From the NCBI GenBank assembly GCA_015179125.1, contig WHVA01000024.1, positions 186,001 to 250,000 on the forward strand: a stretch of 64,000 nt of DNA, written 5' to 3'. The DNA comes from Gautieria morchelliformis. Taxonomy: Eukaryota > Basidiomycota > Agaricomycetes > Gomphales > Gomphaceae. The position numbers and the translations under genes were made by a program. Each line of letters opens with the position of its first letter. The first letter of the stretch is position 1. Under the pieces are notes generated by a model. It was not told where the DNA came from. It was given only the letters and a program-made list of their open reading frames with translations, and made no database searches. Shown here piece by piece: positions 47,061 to 57,700 of this stretch.

Positions 47061-47989
47061 CTCCCCCTCAGCGAGAAGTCCCTTCGGTAAAACCCTAATT
47101 TCCCTAATAGATACCTATGTTGGTGCATGTCTAATCCCTTTGTAAATATGTCCGCTACGTTCTCCTTCGTCGGTACGTATGTAAGTGATGCCTCGTGAGA
47201 GACCACTTTCTCACGGATGAAATGATATGCGACATTGATGTGTTTGGTACGCGCATGATACGTTGCGTCATGCGATAGTGTAATGGCGCCTAGATTGTCT
47301 GATCGAAGTGACGTGGGCTGGGTTTGATCGATTCCAAGTTCTTCGATAAGACGCCTCAGCCAGATTAATTGCTTGGCGCCCTCGGTAAGTGCCATGTATT
47401 CGGCCTCCGTGGTAGATAGCGCGATCGTTCGCTGCTTCTTCGAGCTCCATGCGATAGCTCCCCCTCCTGGTATAGCTACATAGCCACTAATAGATAGTGC
47501 GTCGTTTCTATTAGCATAATCCGAGTCGACAAATATTTCGAGATCGAGACCAGCGTCTCGTCGGAAGATTATGCCGTCGTCACGTGACCCTTTGAGGTAC
47601 CTGAGCGCGTGCTTGATCGCCGTCCAGTGCTCGGTTCCGTAAGTAGTAGTGAATTGGCTCAGATGTTGTACGGTAAAAGCCAAATCAGGTCGCGTGCTGA
47701 GTGCTGCATACATGAGTGATCCGATCGCCTTGGCATAGGGTACTTCGGCAGTTGGACCTGTCGAGTCCATGGGTGTCGTGAGTTTGATCATTTTATGCAG
47801 AGGTGTAGATACGGAATGTGCCGTTGTCATGTTGAATCGATCGAGTATGATGTCGATGTAATGCCCTTGTGACATGATCAGTGTTCCCTCATCCCTATTC
47901 CTCTCAACTCTAATTCCCAATATTTTCTTCATTTCTCCTAGATCTGTTAAGGGGAATTTTCCATGAAGCTCCCCCTTGAGCTTAATCAT
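47009..47989 (-). CDS. Copia pol, second part (end of RT, RNase H)
   Basis: A 326-codon frame beginning MIKLKGELHGKFPLTDLGE, which continues the reverse transcriptase after the YVDD motif. It carries RNase H features FVDSDYANRNDALSISGY, WSSKKQRTIALSTTEAEYMA and RRLIEELGI, then HINVAYHFIREKV. The start is set by ATGA overlapping the stop of the first part, a one-base frame change. Its tail runs 52 bp into the 3' LTR, as is common. Confidence 0.85.
   Translation of the reverse strand: MIKLKGELHGKFPLTDLGEMKKILGIRVERNRDEGTLIMSQGHYIDIILDRFNMTTAHSVSTPLHKMIKLTTPMDSTGPTAEVPYAKAIGSLMYAALSTRPDLAFTVQHLSQFTTTYGTEHWTAIKHALRYLKGSRDDGIIFRRDAGLDLEIFVDSDYANRNDALSISGYVAIPGGGAIAWSSKKQRTIALSTTEAEYMALTEGAKQLIWLRRLIEELGIDQTQPTSLRSDNLGAITLSHDATYHARTKHINVAYHFIREKVVSHEASLTYVPTKENVADIFTKGLDMHQHRYLLGKLGFYRRDFSLRGSVSNRDDDTAEAEPARI
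47061..47069 (-). promoter_or_regulatory. Copia polypurine tract
   Basis: GAGGGGGAG on the minus strand lies directly before the 3' LTR. It would prime plus-strand DNA synthesis. Confidence 0.8.
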
Positions 47990-50900
47990 CCCTCCTTGGA
48001 GTCAGCAAATAGTCCGAAGTCGTCCACATATACTGATATGACTTCGATTGAATCCTTATCTTGTCTGATGTAGACGCATTCATCGGCTGTACTTTGATGG
48101 AAGCCGAGATCGAGTAGTAATTTGCGTAAGCGCTGATGCCAAGCTCGTCCCGATTGTTTGAGTCCGTAGAGCGCTCTGTATATTCTTAGAACGCGTCCAG
48201 ATCCATCATCAAATCCGTCGGGCTGGCGCATGTAGATCTCCTCATCTATGGTTGAATTGAGGTAGGCGCCTTTGACATCCATCATTTCGATTTCCCAATC
48301 GAGCGTGTTTGCGATCGCTAATAGAACACGTAGTGAATCGAATTTGACCACGGGTGAGGTTATCTCGTAGTAATCCATCCCTGGCCTCTGTGTGAATCCT
48401 TGAGCCACAACCCTTGCTTTAGCCTTATCGAATTGTCCATCCGGTTGCGTTTTGACAGCGTATACCCATCGGCAACCGATAGCTACTCGTCCGGGTGGTA
48501 GTTCTGTTAGCTCCCATGTTCCTAACGTCTTGTGTTGGTCCATCTCAATTTCCATCGCTTTCTCCCAGATCGGCGCATCATCACGTGATACCGCCGCTCT
48601 GTAATTCTCAGGTTCAGTGACGATTTCTCTCGTTATGTAAACCTGCTCGGTGCGTCCTGAATTATTCAGTTTCCGGTAATCCGGTCTTTGAGTGATACGC
48701 GCGCTCCGTCGGATCTCTGGAGCTGGCGCTTGTTCAGGTGGATCAGGAACGGGTGTTGTCTGGGGTGATGACGTCTGTGGGGTAGATGTGATCGGGTCCG
48801 GCACATGCTCGCGCGGTGAGTGCTCCCCCTCAAGCGGTGCCGTGTCGTCATCGTCGTTATCTGGGATAGGGTAGAGTTTGTTGTCGTTTTCGTCGAATGT
48901 AATATTTCTTGAAATTTGAACATGTTTTGAGGCTTTATTGTAGTACCTCCAGGCTTTTGCATGTTCAGCTACTCCGACGAATATATGTTCTTCTGTCTTT
49001 GGATCAAGTTTGGCTCGACGTTGATCCGGCACCATAACCCAACAATTTGTCCCAAATTCCTCTAGACGTGCTATGTTCGGCTTCTTGCCGAATAGTGCTT
49101 GGAACGGCGTTGCGTCATCTCCAAGCGCTCGCGTGGGTGATCGATTTTTGATATAGCACGCGTAAGCCACAGCCTCGGGCCAGAGTATTTTTGGCAGGTT
49201 CTTGGCAAATATCATTGCCCGTGCGTGCTCGAGTAAGGTTCGGTTGAGTCGTTCGGCGATTCCATTCTGGGCTGGGGAGTATGGGGCTGTAGTCTCCATG
49301 ATAATGCCATATTTTGCACAAAATTCCTTGAAATTTTTATTGACATATTCCCCTCCATTATCCGAGCGAAACCTCTTCAGTTTCTGACCTGTTTGGGTCT
49401 CGAGGAATGCCTTGTACGTCTCGAAGTGTTTGAGCGCTTCATCTTTGGCGCTCCCAAAATAGATGACCGTGTACCTCGATTTGATGTCCGTGAAAGAATA
49501 AAAGTACTTTTCACGTGATGGTCCCTCGGTCTGGGCAGGTCCCCATACATCGGATACTGTCAGGTCACCGACCTGTTCTACAGTGTCCTCGGCTCTTTTG
49601 GGGAACGGCTCCACATGCCGCTTGCCTTGTATGCATGCCTTGCACTGGCTCGGCTCGTTTGACTCGTCGATCTCAAGTCCGGTGACTAGATCGTTAGACT
49701 TCAACAATTTTATGGAGTTTATATTGACGTGCCCTAGTATCCTGTGCCATTTGTCCCATGACCGTCCTTTTGCCGCTGCGGCAAAGTCCCGTGCCTCGAC
49801 TGATCGAGTGACCCGTGCCTTCATACAGAATAGCCGCCCACGCTTCTGTCCCTGTGCGAAGGTAACTCCGGCGCGTGATTTGAATTCGACGCCGGTGCCT
49901 GAAAATGTGGCCGTGTTACCCTTATCAGTTAGCCGCCCTACACTGATAAGGTTGTTCGGCGCATCTGGTGCGTGTTTGACGTCACGTAGCTCGATCGTGT
50001 TCGTCTTGGCGCCGATCTTGAATTCCATGTATATAGTGCCTCGGCCTTGTGTATGTAGTACTGCATCAGGTGAAATTCCTTCGATTTCTGATGGTTCCTC
50101 GGCATAGCTAGCGAAATCATTTCGGCTTCTAGCTATGTGTGTTGTTGCCGCTGAATCGGCTAACCAGTCGGATGCGGATATAGCACTGTATGCTACCTCC
50201 TTAGATACAAATGCGAAGTCCTTTTCTTCTGCTTGTTTGACTGTTTCTTTGTTCCCTGATTTGAACCATTTTGGCGCTTGGCCTTCTTTGCCGCCACCTT
50301 TCGCCCAACAGTCCTTCACGTAATGACCCTTCTTGCCGCAATTTCGGCACTTTCCCTTTGTTGCTCCTGAGTCATCTTTCCTGGTCCTGTGACGTTGTTG
50401 CGCCTTAAGCGCCGTCTGCCGTGCCGATCCAGCTTTCCGTGCTCGATCCTCATCGAGGACCCGAGCTATTAATATATCAGCTGTTGTCCCGGCTCCACTG
50501 GCGTTTACTGCCGTAATAAACGCCGACCAAGAATCTGGTAATGACGTCAGCAACGTGTTCGAGAACTCGGTGTCACTGATGTAATGCCCCCGCGCATTCA
50601 GTTCCTGTTGAATGCCGCGGAGCTTGCGTACGTGCTCCTCCATGTTCGCGCCGTCCTCGGCAAGCGTCCGAAAGAAGTCTCTTCGGAGATTTACAATCCC
50701 CACTGCTCCCTTAGATTCGAATATTGCTTGTAGACTAGTCCATACAGCAAACGCAGACATCGTCTGATTGATGTAAACTAGTTGTTCATCGGCAACTCTG
50801 AGGCAAATCTCTTTTCTAGCTTTCTTGTCCTTCCTTCTCCAATCGTCGATTTCCTGCTGCTCGGTTGCAGTGACGTTGTCGGCATCTGCCGGTCTCGGTT

Positions 50901-51030
50901 CCGTCTCCCTGCCGATAGCCACGTCCCACAGATCTGAGTCATCGAGTATCCACTCGAGCCGCCGGCGCCACGCCGCGTAATTATCCCCGTTCAAGGGATC
51001 GATCTTGTACGTGTTATTGCTACTCGACAT
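47986..51030 (-). CDS. Copia Gag-Pol, first part
   Basis: A 1,014-codon frame. Gag is at about residues 1-270 (start MSSSNNTYKIDPLNGDNY), with the knuckle CRNCGKKGHYVKDC at about 232-245. Protease shows WLADSAATTHI. GAG-pre-integrase has WHRILGHVNINSIKLL. Integrase has FTDIKSRYT, RSDNGGEYVN and YSPAQNGIAERLNRTL (catalytic D, D, E). Reverse transcriptase follows (RWVYAVKTQPDG; MDVKGAYLNS; YVDDFGLFAD). It stops at TGA (47986-47988) soon after YVDD, where an intact copy should read on into the 47009-47989 frame. It may be one base short of a continuous polyprotein, or the overlap may be used for reinitiation. The former seems likelier. Confidence 0.9.
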   Translation of the reverse strand: MSSSNNTYKIDPLNGDNYAAWRRRLEWILDDSDLWDVAIGRETEPRPADADNVTATEQQEIDDWRRKDKKARKEICLRVADEQLVYINQTMSAFAVWTSLQAIFESKGAVGIVNLRRDFFRTLAEDGANMEEHVRKLRGIQQELNARGHYISDTEFSNTLLTSLPDSWSAFITAVNASGAGTTADILIARVLDEDRARKAGSARQTALKAQQRHRTRKDDSGATKGKCRNCGKKGHYVKDCWAKGGGKEGQAPKWFKSGNKETVKQAEEKDFAFVSKEVAYSAISASDWLADSAATTHIARSRNDFASYAEEPSEIEGISPDAVLHTQGRGTIYMEFKIGAKTNTIELRDVKHAPDAPNNLISVGRLTDKGNTATFSGTGVEFKSRAGVTFAQGQKRGRLFCMKARVTRSVEARDFAAAAKGRSWDKWHRILGHVNINSIKLLKSNDLVTGLEIDESNEPSQCKACIQGKRHVEPFPKRAEDTVEQVGDLTVSDVWGPAQTEGPSREKYFYSFTDIKSRYTVIYFGSAKDEALKHFETYKAFLETQTGQKLKRFRSDNGGEYVNKNFKEFCAKYGIIMETTAPYSPAQNGIAERLNRTLLEHARAMIFAKNLPKILWPEAVAYACYIKNRSPTRALGDDATPFQALFGKKPNIARLEEFGTNCWVMVPDQRRAKLDPKTEEHIFVGVAEHAKAWRYYNKASKHVQISRNITFDENDNKLYPIPDNDDDDTAPLEGEHSPREHVPDPITSTPQTSSPQTTPVPDPPEQAPAPEIRRSARITQRPDYRKLNNSGRTEQVYITREIVTEPENYRAAVSRDDAPIWEKAMEIEMDQHKTLGTWELTELPPGRVAIGCRWVYAVKTQPDGQFDKAKARVVAQGFTQRPGMDYYEITSPVVKFDSLRVLLAIANTLDWEIEMMDVKGAYLNSTIDEEIYMRQPDGFDDGSGRVLRIYRALYGLKQSGRAWHQRLRKLLLDLGFHQSTADECVYIRQDKDSIEVISVYVDDFGLFADSKEG

Positions 51031-51097
51031 CGTTGATCGGTATTGAGTTATTGGAGTATAGAGCGTAGTTAGATTTGTAGTAGTTTAGTTATGCGCG

Positions 51098-51109
51098 GGG
51101 CCCATAACC
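51098..51109 (-). promoter_or_regulatory. Copia primer-binding site
   Basis: GGTTATGGGCCC on the minus strand, directly after the 5' LTR, is complementary to the anticodon region of initiator methionine tRNA. Copia elements of Drosophila use the same internal half-tRNA primer site. The match is recalled, not searched. Confidence 0.75.
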
Positions 51110-51330
51110 TGTGGAACGAAGGAGATATAATAATCTGATATTCTACGATCTGTACAAGATCATCTGCCTTATATACAAAATATGATGTCCATTCTATTAC
51201 CAATCTCTTCAAGCTGCTGTGCCGATGCGATGCCGGTGCACCAGCAACCCGGGGTCGAGAGCGATCTCGAACCTCCGGCTAAATGCGTGCCGGCTCTGCC
51301 TCGGCGGTGTCATCGTCCCGATTACTAACA
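51110..51330 (-). repeat. Copia 5' LTR
   Basis: 221 bp, identical to 46840-47060 except for one G/A difference in CTTCGAGC versus CTTCAAGC. Confidence 0.95.
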
Positions 51331-51335
51331 GCTGG
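51331..51335. repeat. Target-site duplication of Copia, right
   Basis: GCTGG, the partner of 46835-46839. Confidence 0.9.
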
Positions 51336-51833
51336 ATGGTGACCCCTTCATACTCGAAGCTAGGCTTGGCATCAGGTGTGGTTTTGCCAGGGCTGTTGGG
51401 GTCGGGAGTCCTGCACCGTGAGAAGCATACTACGGTGAACTTGCTTTGCTCGAATCTGGAATGGTGGGTCTCCGTCCACTCTTTCACGCCCCCTGGTTTC
51501 AGCAGCATCTCCTTCAGGCTGGCATAGGCTTCATCATAAGTGTCTCCCTCTGCATACAGGTTGGCGTCGTCCATGAAGGCGACTGCTAGTTGACCCTTTG
51601 CTGTCGCCACCTCTACGAGGTCCGCGTTGTAGAACAGGTACATTATCATCGAAAGGGGTCCCCTTGGCCAATGCCATTGTCGATGGGGATCCAATCTGAC
51701 AGATAGCCGTCGAACTTGAGGCGTGTTTTCCGATCTGTCAGCATCCTCTCAACAAATTGGACATACTCTTCTGGTATTCTCTGCTTCCGCATGTTGTGGA
51801 GGAGACGGTCAGTGACTGCGTTGGGGAACGCAC
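51336..51833 (-). pseudogene. LINE-A ORF2, central piece (RT core)
   Basis: Runs from FPNAVTDRLLHNMRKQR, next to the solo LTR, through DNGIGQGDP to YLFYNADLVEVA, FMDDANLYAEG and EYEGVTIQ, next to Copia. FMDD is the catalytic reverse-transcriptase box. One base is missing at about 51652-51658, where GDP and SMIMYLF should be continuous. This frameshift is independent of the insertions. Confidence 0.9.
51829..51833. repeat. Target-site duplication of the solo LTR (CGCAC), left
   Basis: CGCAC on the plus strand. The partner is at 52867-52871. Confidence 0.85.
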
Positions 51834-52866
51834 TGTCAAGATTGGTTTTCAAGCGTTAATATCGTGTATTAGTGAACACAGTGAATGCCTGAATAACTTG
51901 TGCGAATAAGTATGCCGTTCGGTGAATAGGTGAACCAATGAATGTTCACAAAGTAAGAGGGTTCGCCTAAATGGGGCTCGCCCTATCTACAGTCGTAGTG
52001 AAATAGCCCGTGGGTCTTGACGATGTAACGTGCAAGGTCTCACGGAAGGGCTGTCTAAGTCTCGACAATCCCTTCGCTGGCGAAGGTGCTCCTTCGGAGC
52101 CCTTCGCCAACAGCACAGAAAATGGTTCAAAGGCTAAGGTAACGAAGATGAAGTATGAGAACTCACCAGTGATGCCTAAGTCCTTTGCTGGTCGAAGATA
52201 TAAATCTCCAAGAGAAGGCTTAAGACGATGATCACAGTGAGGTCAAGTTTGCACAAGATGCACGACGTATGATAATTGAACTGGGGAATATACATGCGAA
52301 TGTAAACTACTTATATCGAATGCTCGTACGGTATCAGCGAATAGGAAAGAGGCCATCACGAGTCAGGGTTGGATAGGGGTGCGCAGTCATGACACTAAGG
52401 AGATGGAATAAACATACAATAGAGTGAGGGAAGAATGCGAACGTGGAACGACGGAGAGTAAAAGGGGGCGAAAGCACTTATGGACAAAACCATGTCTTGG
52501 GACCCGCATACATGCTACCCTGCACGGACTCTTTGTTGACTGGGTTGATCCCGCACGACTTATGGAAGGGCCGCCCTGCGAACACACATTGGCCATACGA
52601 ACACCCAATGGGGTTGGATTAAGAAGATGATGGGGCTAATGATGAACCATCATGCCGAGTGATTGGTATTGATCATTTTTGATGGCGTGCCTGCTGGCGA
52701 AATGCGCGAGCAGCAAACAGCGGTTTGTGGGATGAGGCGAACAGCGAGTAGGGTGGATGTAGAGGAGGAGTGGTCGGCAGGTGCGGCGAACTCTGACGAA
52801 GATGCTAGGGAGTGACGAGGGGGAACATGGAGGTAGCGCGGTAGGAGAAATAAACCGGTCATGACA
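51834..52866. mobile_element. Solo LTR, 1,033 bp
   Basis: This insertion begins TGTCAAGATTGG and ends GGTCATGACA, so it has TGTCA and TGACA as inverted ends, and is flanked by CGCAC on both sides. Excision with one CGCAC copy joins LFLDIEGA to FPNAVTDR in LINE-A ORF2. It has no coding region. TG...CA ends plus a 5 bp duplication are the signature of an LTR left by recombination between two LTRs. The parent family (Gypsy or Copia) is unknown. A TATA-like sequence cannot be fixed because orientation is unknown. Confidence 0.85.
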
Positions 52867-52871
52867 CGCAC
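52867..52871. repeat. Target-site duplication of the solo LTR, right
   Basis: CGCAC, the partner of 51829-51833. Confidence 0.85.
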
Positions 52872-52894
52872 CTTCAATGTCCAAGAACAACATT
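52872..52894 (-). pseudogene. LINE-A ORF2, small piece between two insertions
   Basis: Only about 23 bp, coding MLFLDIEG, the conserved D-x-x-A-F site region of the reverse transcriptase. It is stranded between the solo LTR and LINE-B. Confidence 0.9.
52883..52894. repeat. Target-site duplication of LINE-B, left
   Basis: AAGAACAACATT. The partner is at 58905-58916. The first A residues on the right merge with the poly(A) tail. Confidence 0.85.
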
Positions 52895-53044
52895 AGAGGA
52901 GCTTTTTCTCACGCTTACCACCACCACCAAACTTAAAAAATACCAATCCACGCTCACACACAATCAACTGCAGTAGCTAGCTCCTCGAAAACAGATCCTA
53001 GACGCAGCACCAAAAGCTCTACAGAGAGAAACCCAAAAAGGGTC

Positions 53045-54736
53045 ATGCCGTCCAACGCAGACCCCCAGACGACAGCCGTGACGCCATCCCCTCGAACGAG
53101 AGCCAACAGTCAGCAGGCGAGCGCCAGAAGCAGAGCAGACTTGCTGGAAGACCGGTACGCTGCGGTCCACAACAAAGAGCAAGCTAGAGCCTTCCTCGAC
53201 ACGCACGGTTTCCTCGCCAAGGACGCCCCTGCCATCCCAGACCAACTCAGCTACGTATTGCTGTCCCTAGCACACAGCTCCTCGGGCAAGACTATGGAGG
53301 AGGGCGTCATGGCCGTAGCCATATTAATGGTCGAGGACGCAGCAAGGGAAGCTAGCAAAGCAATACTGCAGTACGTGGAAGAGAAATTGGTGCCCGTGCT
53401 CACCAAGCTCGACACTGTTGTGGAGTCGGCGCGAGAAGTCACGGATGCCACCAAAAGCATCACGGAGGAGGCGAGTCTGGCGGTCGAGGAAATATGCAGC
53501 GTGCAGAGAATAAGAAGCGAGATTAGGGAAGAGAACACGGCAGGGACAACGTATGCAGCTGCGTTAAAAGGTAACGTACCCCTCTCCCACCCCAACAATC
53601 TAGCCAGGGCGAAAGCCCGGGAGTGCCAGCTGCTAATAGACAAGGACCCCGCGACGGTGCACAACGCGCTCGACAAACTCACAGAACAGGAGCTGGTAGC
53701 GAAGGCAAATGAAGCTATAGCACAGATCGCAGACCCCCACCAGCAGATGGAAGTCGGCTTTGTGGGAGCAAAAATCCTGGCGAACGGTGGAGTTGTGTAC
53801 GAGCTCAACAGTTCGAGCGCGGCCGCCTGGGTACAATCAAACAAGAAAGCTTTTGCAGAGAAGCTGGGTGGGACCTCGGTCGTCAAGGACCGAGCCGTCT
53901 CAGTCCTGATAGAATACGTACCAGTAACACACTCACCCGAAGCCATGGGCGAACTCAGGAAAATAGAGAGAGGCTCGAAATTGGCAAGCGGCACCCTGAT
54001 CTCGACCAGATGGATCAAACCAGAGAGCAGAAGAATGCAAGGGCAAAGGTTGGCGCATCTAATAGCTAAGTTTTCATCTATAGAATCGGCCAACCTAAGC
54101 ATAAGGGACAGGCTAATCATTTCAGGAAAATGCGCGTGGGCCAGGCGGATGAAGAGAGAACCAAGGCGCTGTCTAAAATGTCAGAAACAAAACGCAAGAC
54201 ACATGGCAGCGGACTGCAAGGGAGAGGATACGTGCGGAACATGCGCCAAAGGCCACAGAACGGCGGAGTGCGAAGAAATCGACCCGGCCTGCTACAAGTG
54301 TGTGAACTGCGACAAGGAAGGCCACGCATCGTGGGACCGAACATGCCCCAAGTTTGTAGTGGCGTGTCAGACGATAGAGAGCGCAGATCCGGAGGGAACA
54401 TACAAATACTTTCCCAACGAGCAACCGTGGACCTGGGAGCAACACAATCAGACAGGCCCAACCACAGATGCAGACGAGACCACCCAACAAGTCAACACCG
54501 CATACGTCAGGAGCAGCGCTGAGCAACGACCACAAGAGAGCCGCAGAGGGAGCCACAGAGAAGGAAGAGAAGTAGGAAGCAGAAGCAGGAGTAGGCCCAA
54601 TACAAACCCGACGCTGGGGCACAGAGATCAGGGGTGGACAAGCGGCGGAACGAGGCAGAGGACTCTGGACGAGTACGAGCAAGGGGCGGACCGACCAAAC
54701 ATAACCAATGGAGACAACCACGCCACACAACCCTAA
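53045..54736 (+). CDS. LINE-B ORF1 protein (Gag-like, CCHC knuckles)
   Basis: A 563-residue protein, start at 53045 (MPSNADPQTTAVTPSP). The middle has long helices likely to form coiled coils (VESAREVTDATKSITEEA). C-terminal CCHC-type knuckles are CLKCQKQNARHMAADC, CGTCAKGHRTAEC and CVNCDKEGHASWDRTC. The last 90 residues are basic and Arg/Ser-rich. Such proteins bind element RNA and form the particle. The stop TAA overlaps the ORF2 start as TAATG. Confidence 0.9.
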   Translation: MPSNADPQTTAVTPSPRTRANSQQASARSRADLLEDRYAAVHNKEQARAFLDTHGFLAKDAPAIPDQLSYVLLSLAHSSSGKTMEEGVMAVAILMVEDAAREASKAILQYVEEKLVPVLTKLDTVVESAREVTDATKSITEEASLAVEEICSVQRIRSEIREENTAGTTYAAALKGNVPLSHPNNLARAKARECQLLIDKDPATVHNALDKLTEQELVAKANEAIAQIADPHQQMEVGFVGAKILANGGVVYELNSSSAAAWVQSNKKAFAEKLGGTSVVKDRAVSVLIEYVPVTHSPEAMGELRKIERGSKLASGTLISTRWIKPESRRMQGQRLAHLIAKFSSIESANLSIRDRLIISGKCAWARRMKREPRRCLKCQKQNARHMAADCKGEDTCGTCAKGHRTAECEEIDPACYKCVNCDKEGHASWDRTCPKFVVACQTIESADPEGTYKYFPNEQPWTWEQHNQTGPTTDADETTQQVNTAYVRSSAEQRPQESRRGSHREGREVGSRSRSRPNTNPTLGHRDQGWTSGGTRQRTLDEYEQGADRPNITNGDNHATQP

Positions 54737-54738
54737 TG
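54734..54738 (+). promoter_or_regulatory. TAATG stop-start overlap between LINE-B ORFs
   Basis: The TAA of ORF1 (54734-54736) shares its last base with the ATG of ORF2 (54736-54738). This fits translation of ORF2 by termination-coupled reinitiation. LINE-A has the same arrangement at 60743-60747. Confidence 0.8.
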
Positions 54739-57700
54739 ACGGAGGTGGACAACGGAATAACACAATTACGGATCAAACAACAGAACGCCAACAAGTCACT
54801 GACGGCCACATCCGACATACTATCGACAAGTACGCCGGACAAATACGACATAATTGCAATACAAGAACCGTACATAGACTTCCTAGGAAACGCTCGGGCA
54901 ACACTGAACTGGTACACGGTCTACCCAAAGACACACTACATAGACAGACAGAAGAGGACTAGAGCCACTATCCTAGTCAACAAAAGGATCGCAACCAACG
55001 CATGGGCGGCGATAGATGTCGGCATGCCGGACGTCACAGCAATCAGAGTGAAAACAGGCGTAGGTGACATCACATTAGCGAACATTTATTGCGACTGCAA
55101 CAACTCCGACAGCATACAAGCAATGAAGACATTCATGCGAGCACAGGTTATGTCGGAAGTCGACAGACAGACCGACGTGGGAATGATATGGCTGGGCGAC
55201 TTCAACCATCATCACCCGCAATGGGACGAAGAACGGAATAACCACCTATTCACAAGAAGCAACCTGGACGACGCCCAGCTGTTAATAGATACGACGGTGG
55301 AGTGGGGACTGCATATGGCGCTGCCCAAAGGCATCCCAACGCTAAGAGCCATGTCAACAGGCAACAATATGCGCACAGACAATGTTTTCCTCACACCTGA
55401 TTTAATAGAAAGACTAATACATTGTCACACAGTACCGGAAGACCAACCTACGAAAAGCGATCACTACCCAATCGACACAACCATCGGAGTCAAGGTGAAG
55501 GCTGCGAACACAGTGCAACGACGGAACTACCGACAGGTAGACTGGAGACAGTATAATGAAGCACTCGAAGGAAGACTAAGACAGACCATAACTGAACCAA
55601 ACCCGATAGACAAGCAGCATTTTTCACAAATTCTAGAAGTGATGACTGACGCGATCACACAGACAACGGAAGAACTAGTCCCGGTAATGAAGCCATCCCC
55701 ATTCATGAAGCGCTGGTGGTCCAAGGAACTAGCTCAGCTAAGGAAGGAAGCCAGACGAGCAGGTAGGAGAGCCTATCAGCTCAGAGGCGATCCGACGCAC
55801 GAGGCGCACCAAAAATACAAGAAGGCTAGGAACAAGTATGCGGAAACGATAGAGAAGTCCAAGCGAGAACATTGGGAGGATTTCCTGGAGAGAACCAACC
55901 AGTCAACGGTATGGACAGCACACAAATACGCATCCCCCGACACCTCGGATGGGGGACGAGCAAGAATTCCGACGCTATCAACCAAGCGCAGCAATGGCAC
56001 CGCATGGGTTGCTGACACGAACGAGCAGAAGGCTGAGATGCTATTCCACACATTCTTCCCAGAACCAACCAACGACCCCGCAACGTACTCGGACGAACAG
56101 CAATACCCGCCAGAAGCTTTTGAGTACACCGGCATACCGGATGAACAGATACGGCGAGCGGCAGAGAAGTTAAACTCGTTCAAAGCGCCTGGCGCCAACG
56201 GTATCCCCAACGCAGTAATAAAGCAATGTATTGACGTACTGTTGCCCTACATAGGACCCCTGTTCCGTGCCACCTTCGAGCTAGAAGTGTACCCGGCCGA
56301 ATGGAAAGACTCAATCACAAAAGTATTGAGAAAGCCGGGGAAAAAAGACTACTCGGTCCCTGGCGCTTATAGACCAATCGCTCTACTTGACATGCTAGGC
56401 AAAGTACTCTCAGCATGCGTAGCGGAGGACATGGTCAAGATGGCAGAAAGGTACCTTCTACTTCCAAACAACCAGTTCAGGTGCCGCCCGCGGCGAACGA
56501 CAACAGACGCCATACATTACATGGTGGGAGCAGCTAAGGACGCATGGCGCAGGGGAAAGGTATTGGGGATACTGTTCCTAGACATAAAGGGCGCCTTCCT
56601 GAGCATCATGCTTAGGCGGCTCGTACACGACATGCGTACGAGAGGGGTGCCCCAAGAATATGCGGAGTGGATACAAAGGAAGGTAGAAGGGAGACTCACA
56701 TCAATGCAGCTAGATGACTACGGCACACCAATGCTCGAGATAGGGCGAGGCATGGACCAGGGATGCCCCCTATCCGCGATAGCCTATCAGTTCTACAGTG
56801 CCGGCCTGGCCGAAACTACGCATGGGAGGAAGGGCGAGGATTGCATCAGCTTCGTCGATGACACCACGATAATGGCGGAAGGAACCAACCTAAGAGAAGC
56901 GTTCGACAAGTTGGTGCACATCATGACAAGGCCAGGGGGAGCACTCGACTGGGCGAAATCACACGACTGCACTTTTGCGGTTGAAAAGTTTGCGCTCATG
57001 GGGCTAACCAGACGACGTGAATCAGATCCCGCCAGACCAAGGAAAACCAAACCGCTGACCAGACCGTCGATAAAGATCGGCCACCACGTCATCCAACCGG
57101 TGTCATCACATAAATTCCTCGGAGTCATAATCGACCAAGAGCTGCGCTTCAAAGAGCACGTGAACTACGCGCTCCAGAAAGGCAGCAGATTTCTAGAACA
57201 GTATGGTAGGCTGGCAAGGCCGTCAAAAGGGATACCAGCTAAGCATATGCGCCAATACTATCTCGCGGTAGCGGTCCCAAGGCTACTCTACGCAGCTGAC
57301 GTGTTCTTAATACCAGGCACAGCGCGGAAAAAAGGAACAAAAGGCTATATAAACAAGCTAGCTAGAGTTCAAAGGCAGGCAGCGATAGCCATAACTGGAG
57401 CTATGAGAACCGCGGCGAGTGACCTGCTTGACACGCACGCAAACCTACTGCCCTTCCACCTGCTGGTTGACAAAGTAATACACAGGGCCGCCACGCGACT
57501 AGCATGTCTCCCAGACAAACACCCCCTGTCCGCGAAGATACAGAGAGCCGCCTCGAGGTACGTGAGAAGACACAGAACGCTGCTGCACGAAGTCATGCAC
57601 ACATATGGATTGAAACCAGGCAGAATGGAGAAAATACAAACGGTATGCAAGGGGCCGAAATGGGCCCCAACCTTCCAGATCAGGATACCGCCGGATGAAA

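Larger units (their letters stand above)
46840..51330 (-). mobile_element. Copia LTR retrotransposon, nearly intact
   Basis: A 4,491 bp minus-strand Ty1/Copia element with two 221 bp LTRs (TG...CA ends on both), 5 bp target-site duplications, a primer-binding site and a polypurine tract. It encodes Gag with a CCHC knuckle, protease, integrase, reverse transcriptase and RNase H, in that Copia order. The LTRs differ at one base out of 221. A one-base frame change splits pol near 47988. The low LTR divergence marks it as the youngest insertion visible here. Confidence 0.95.
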
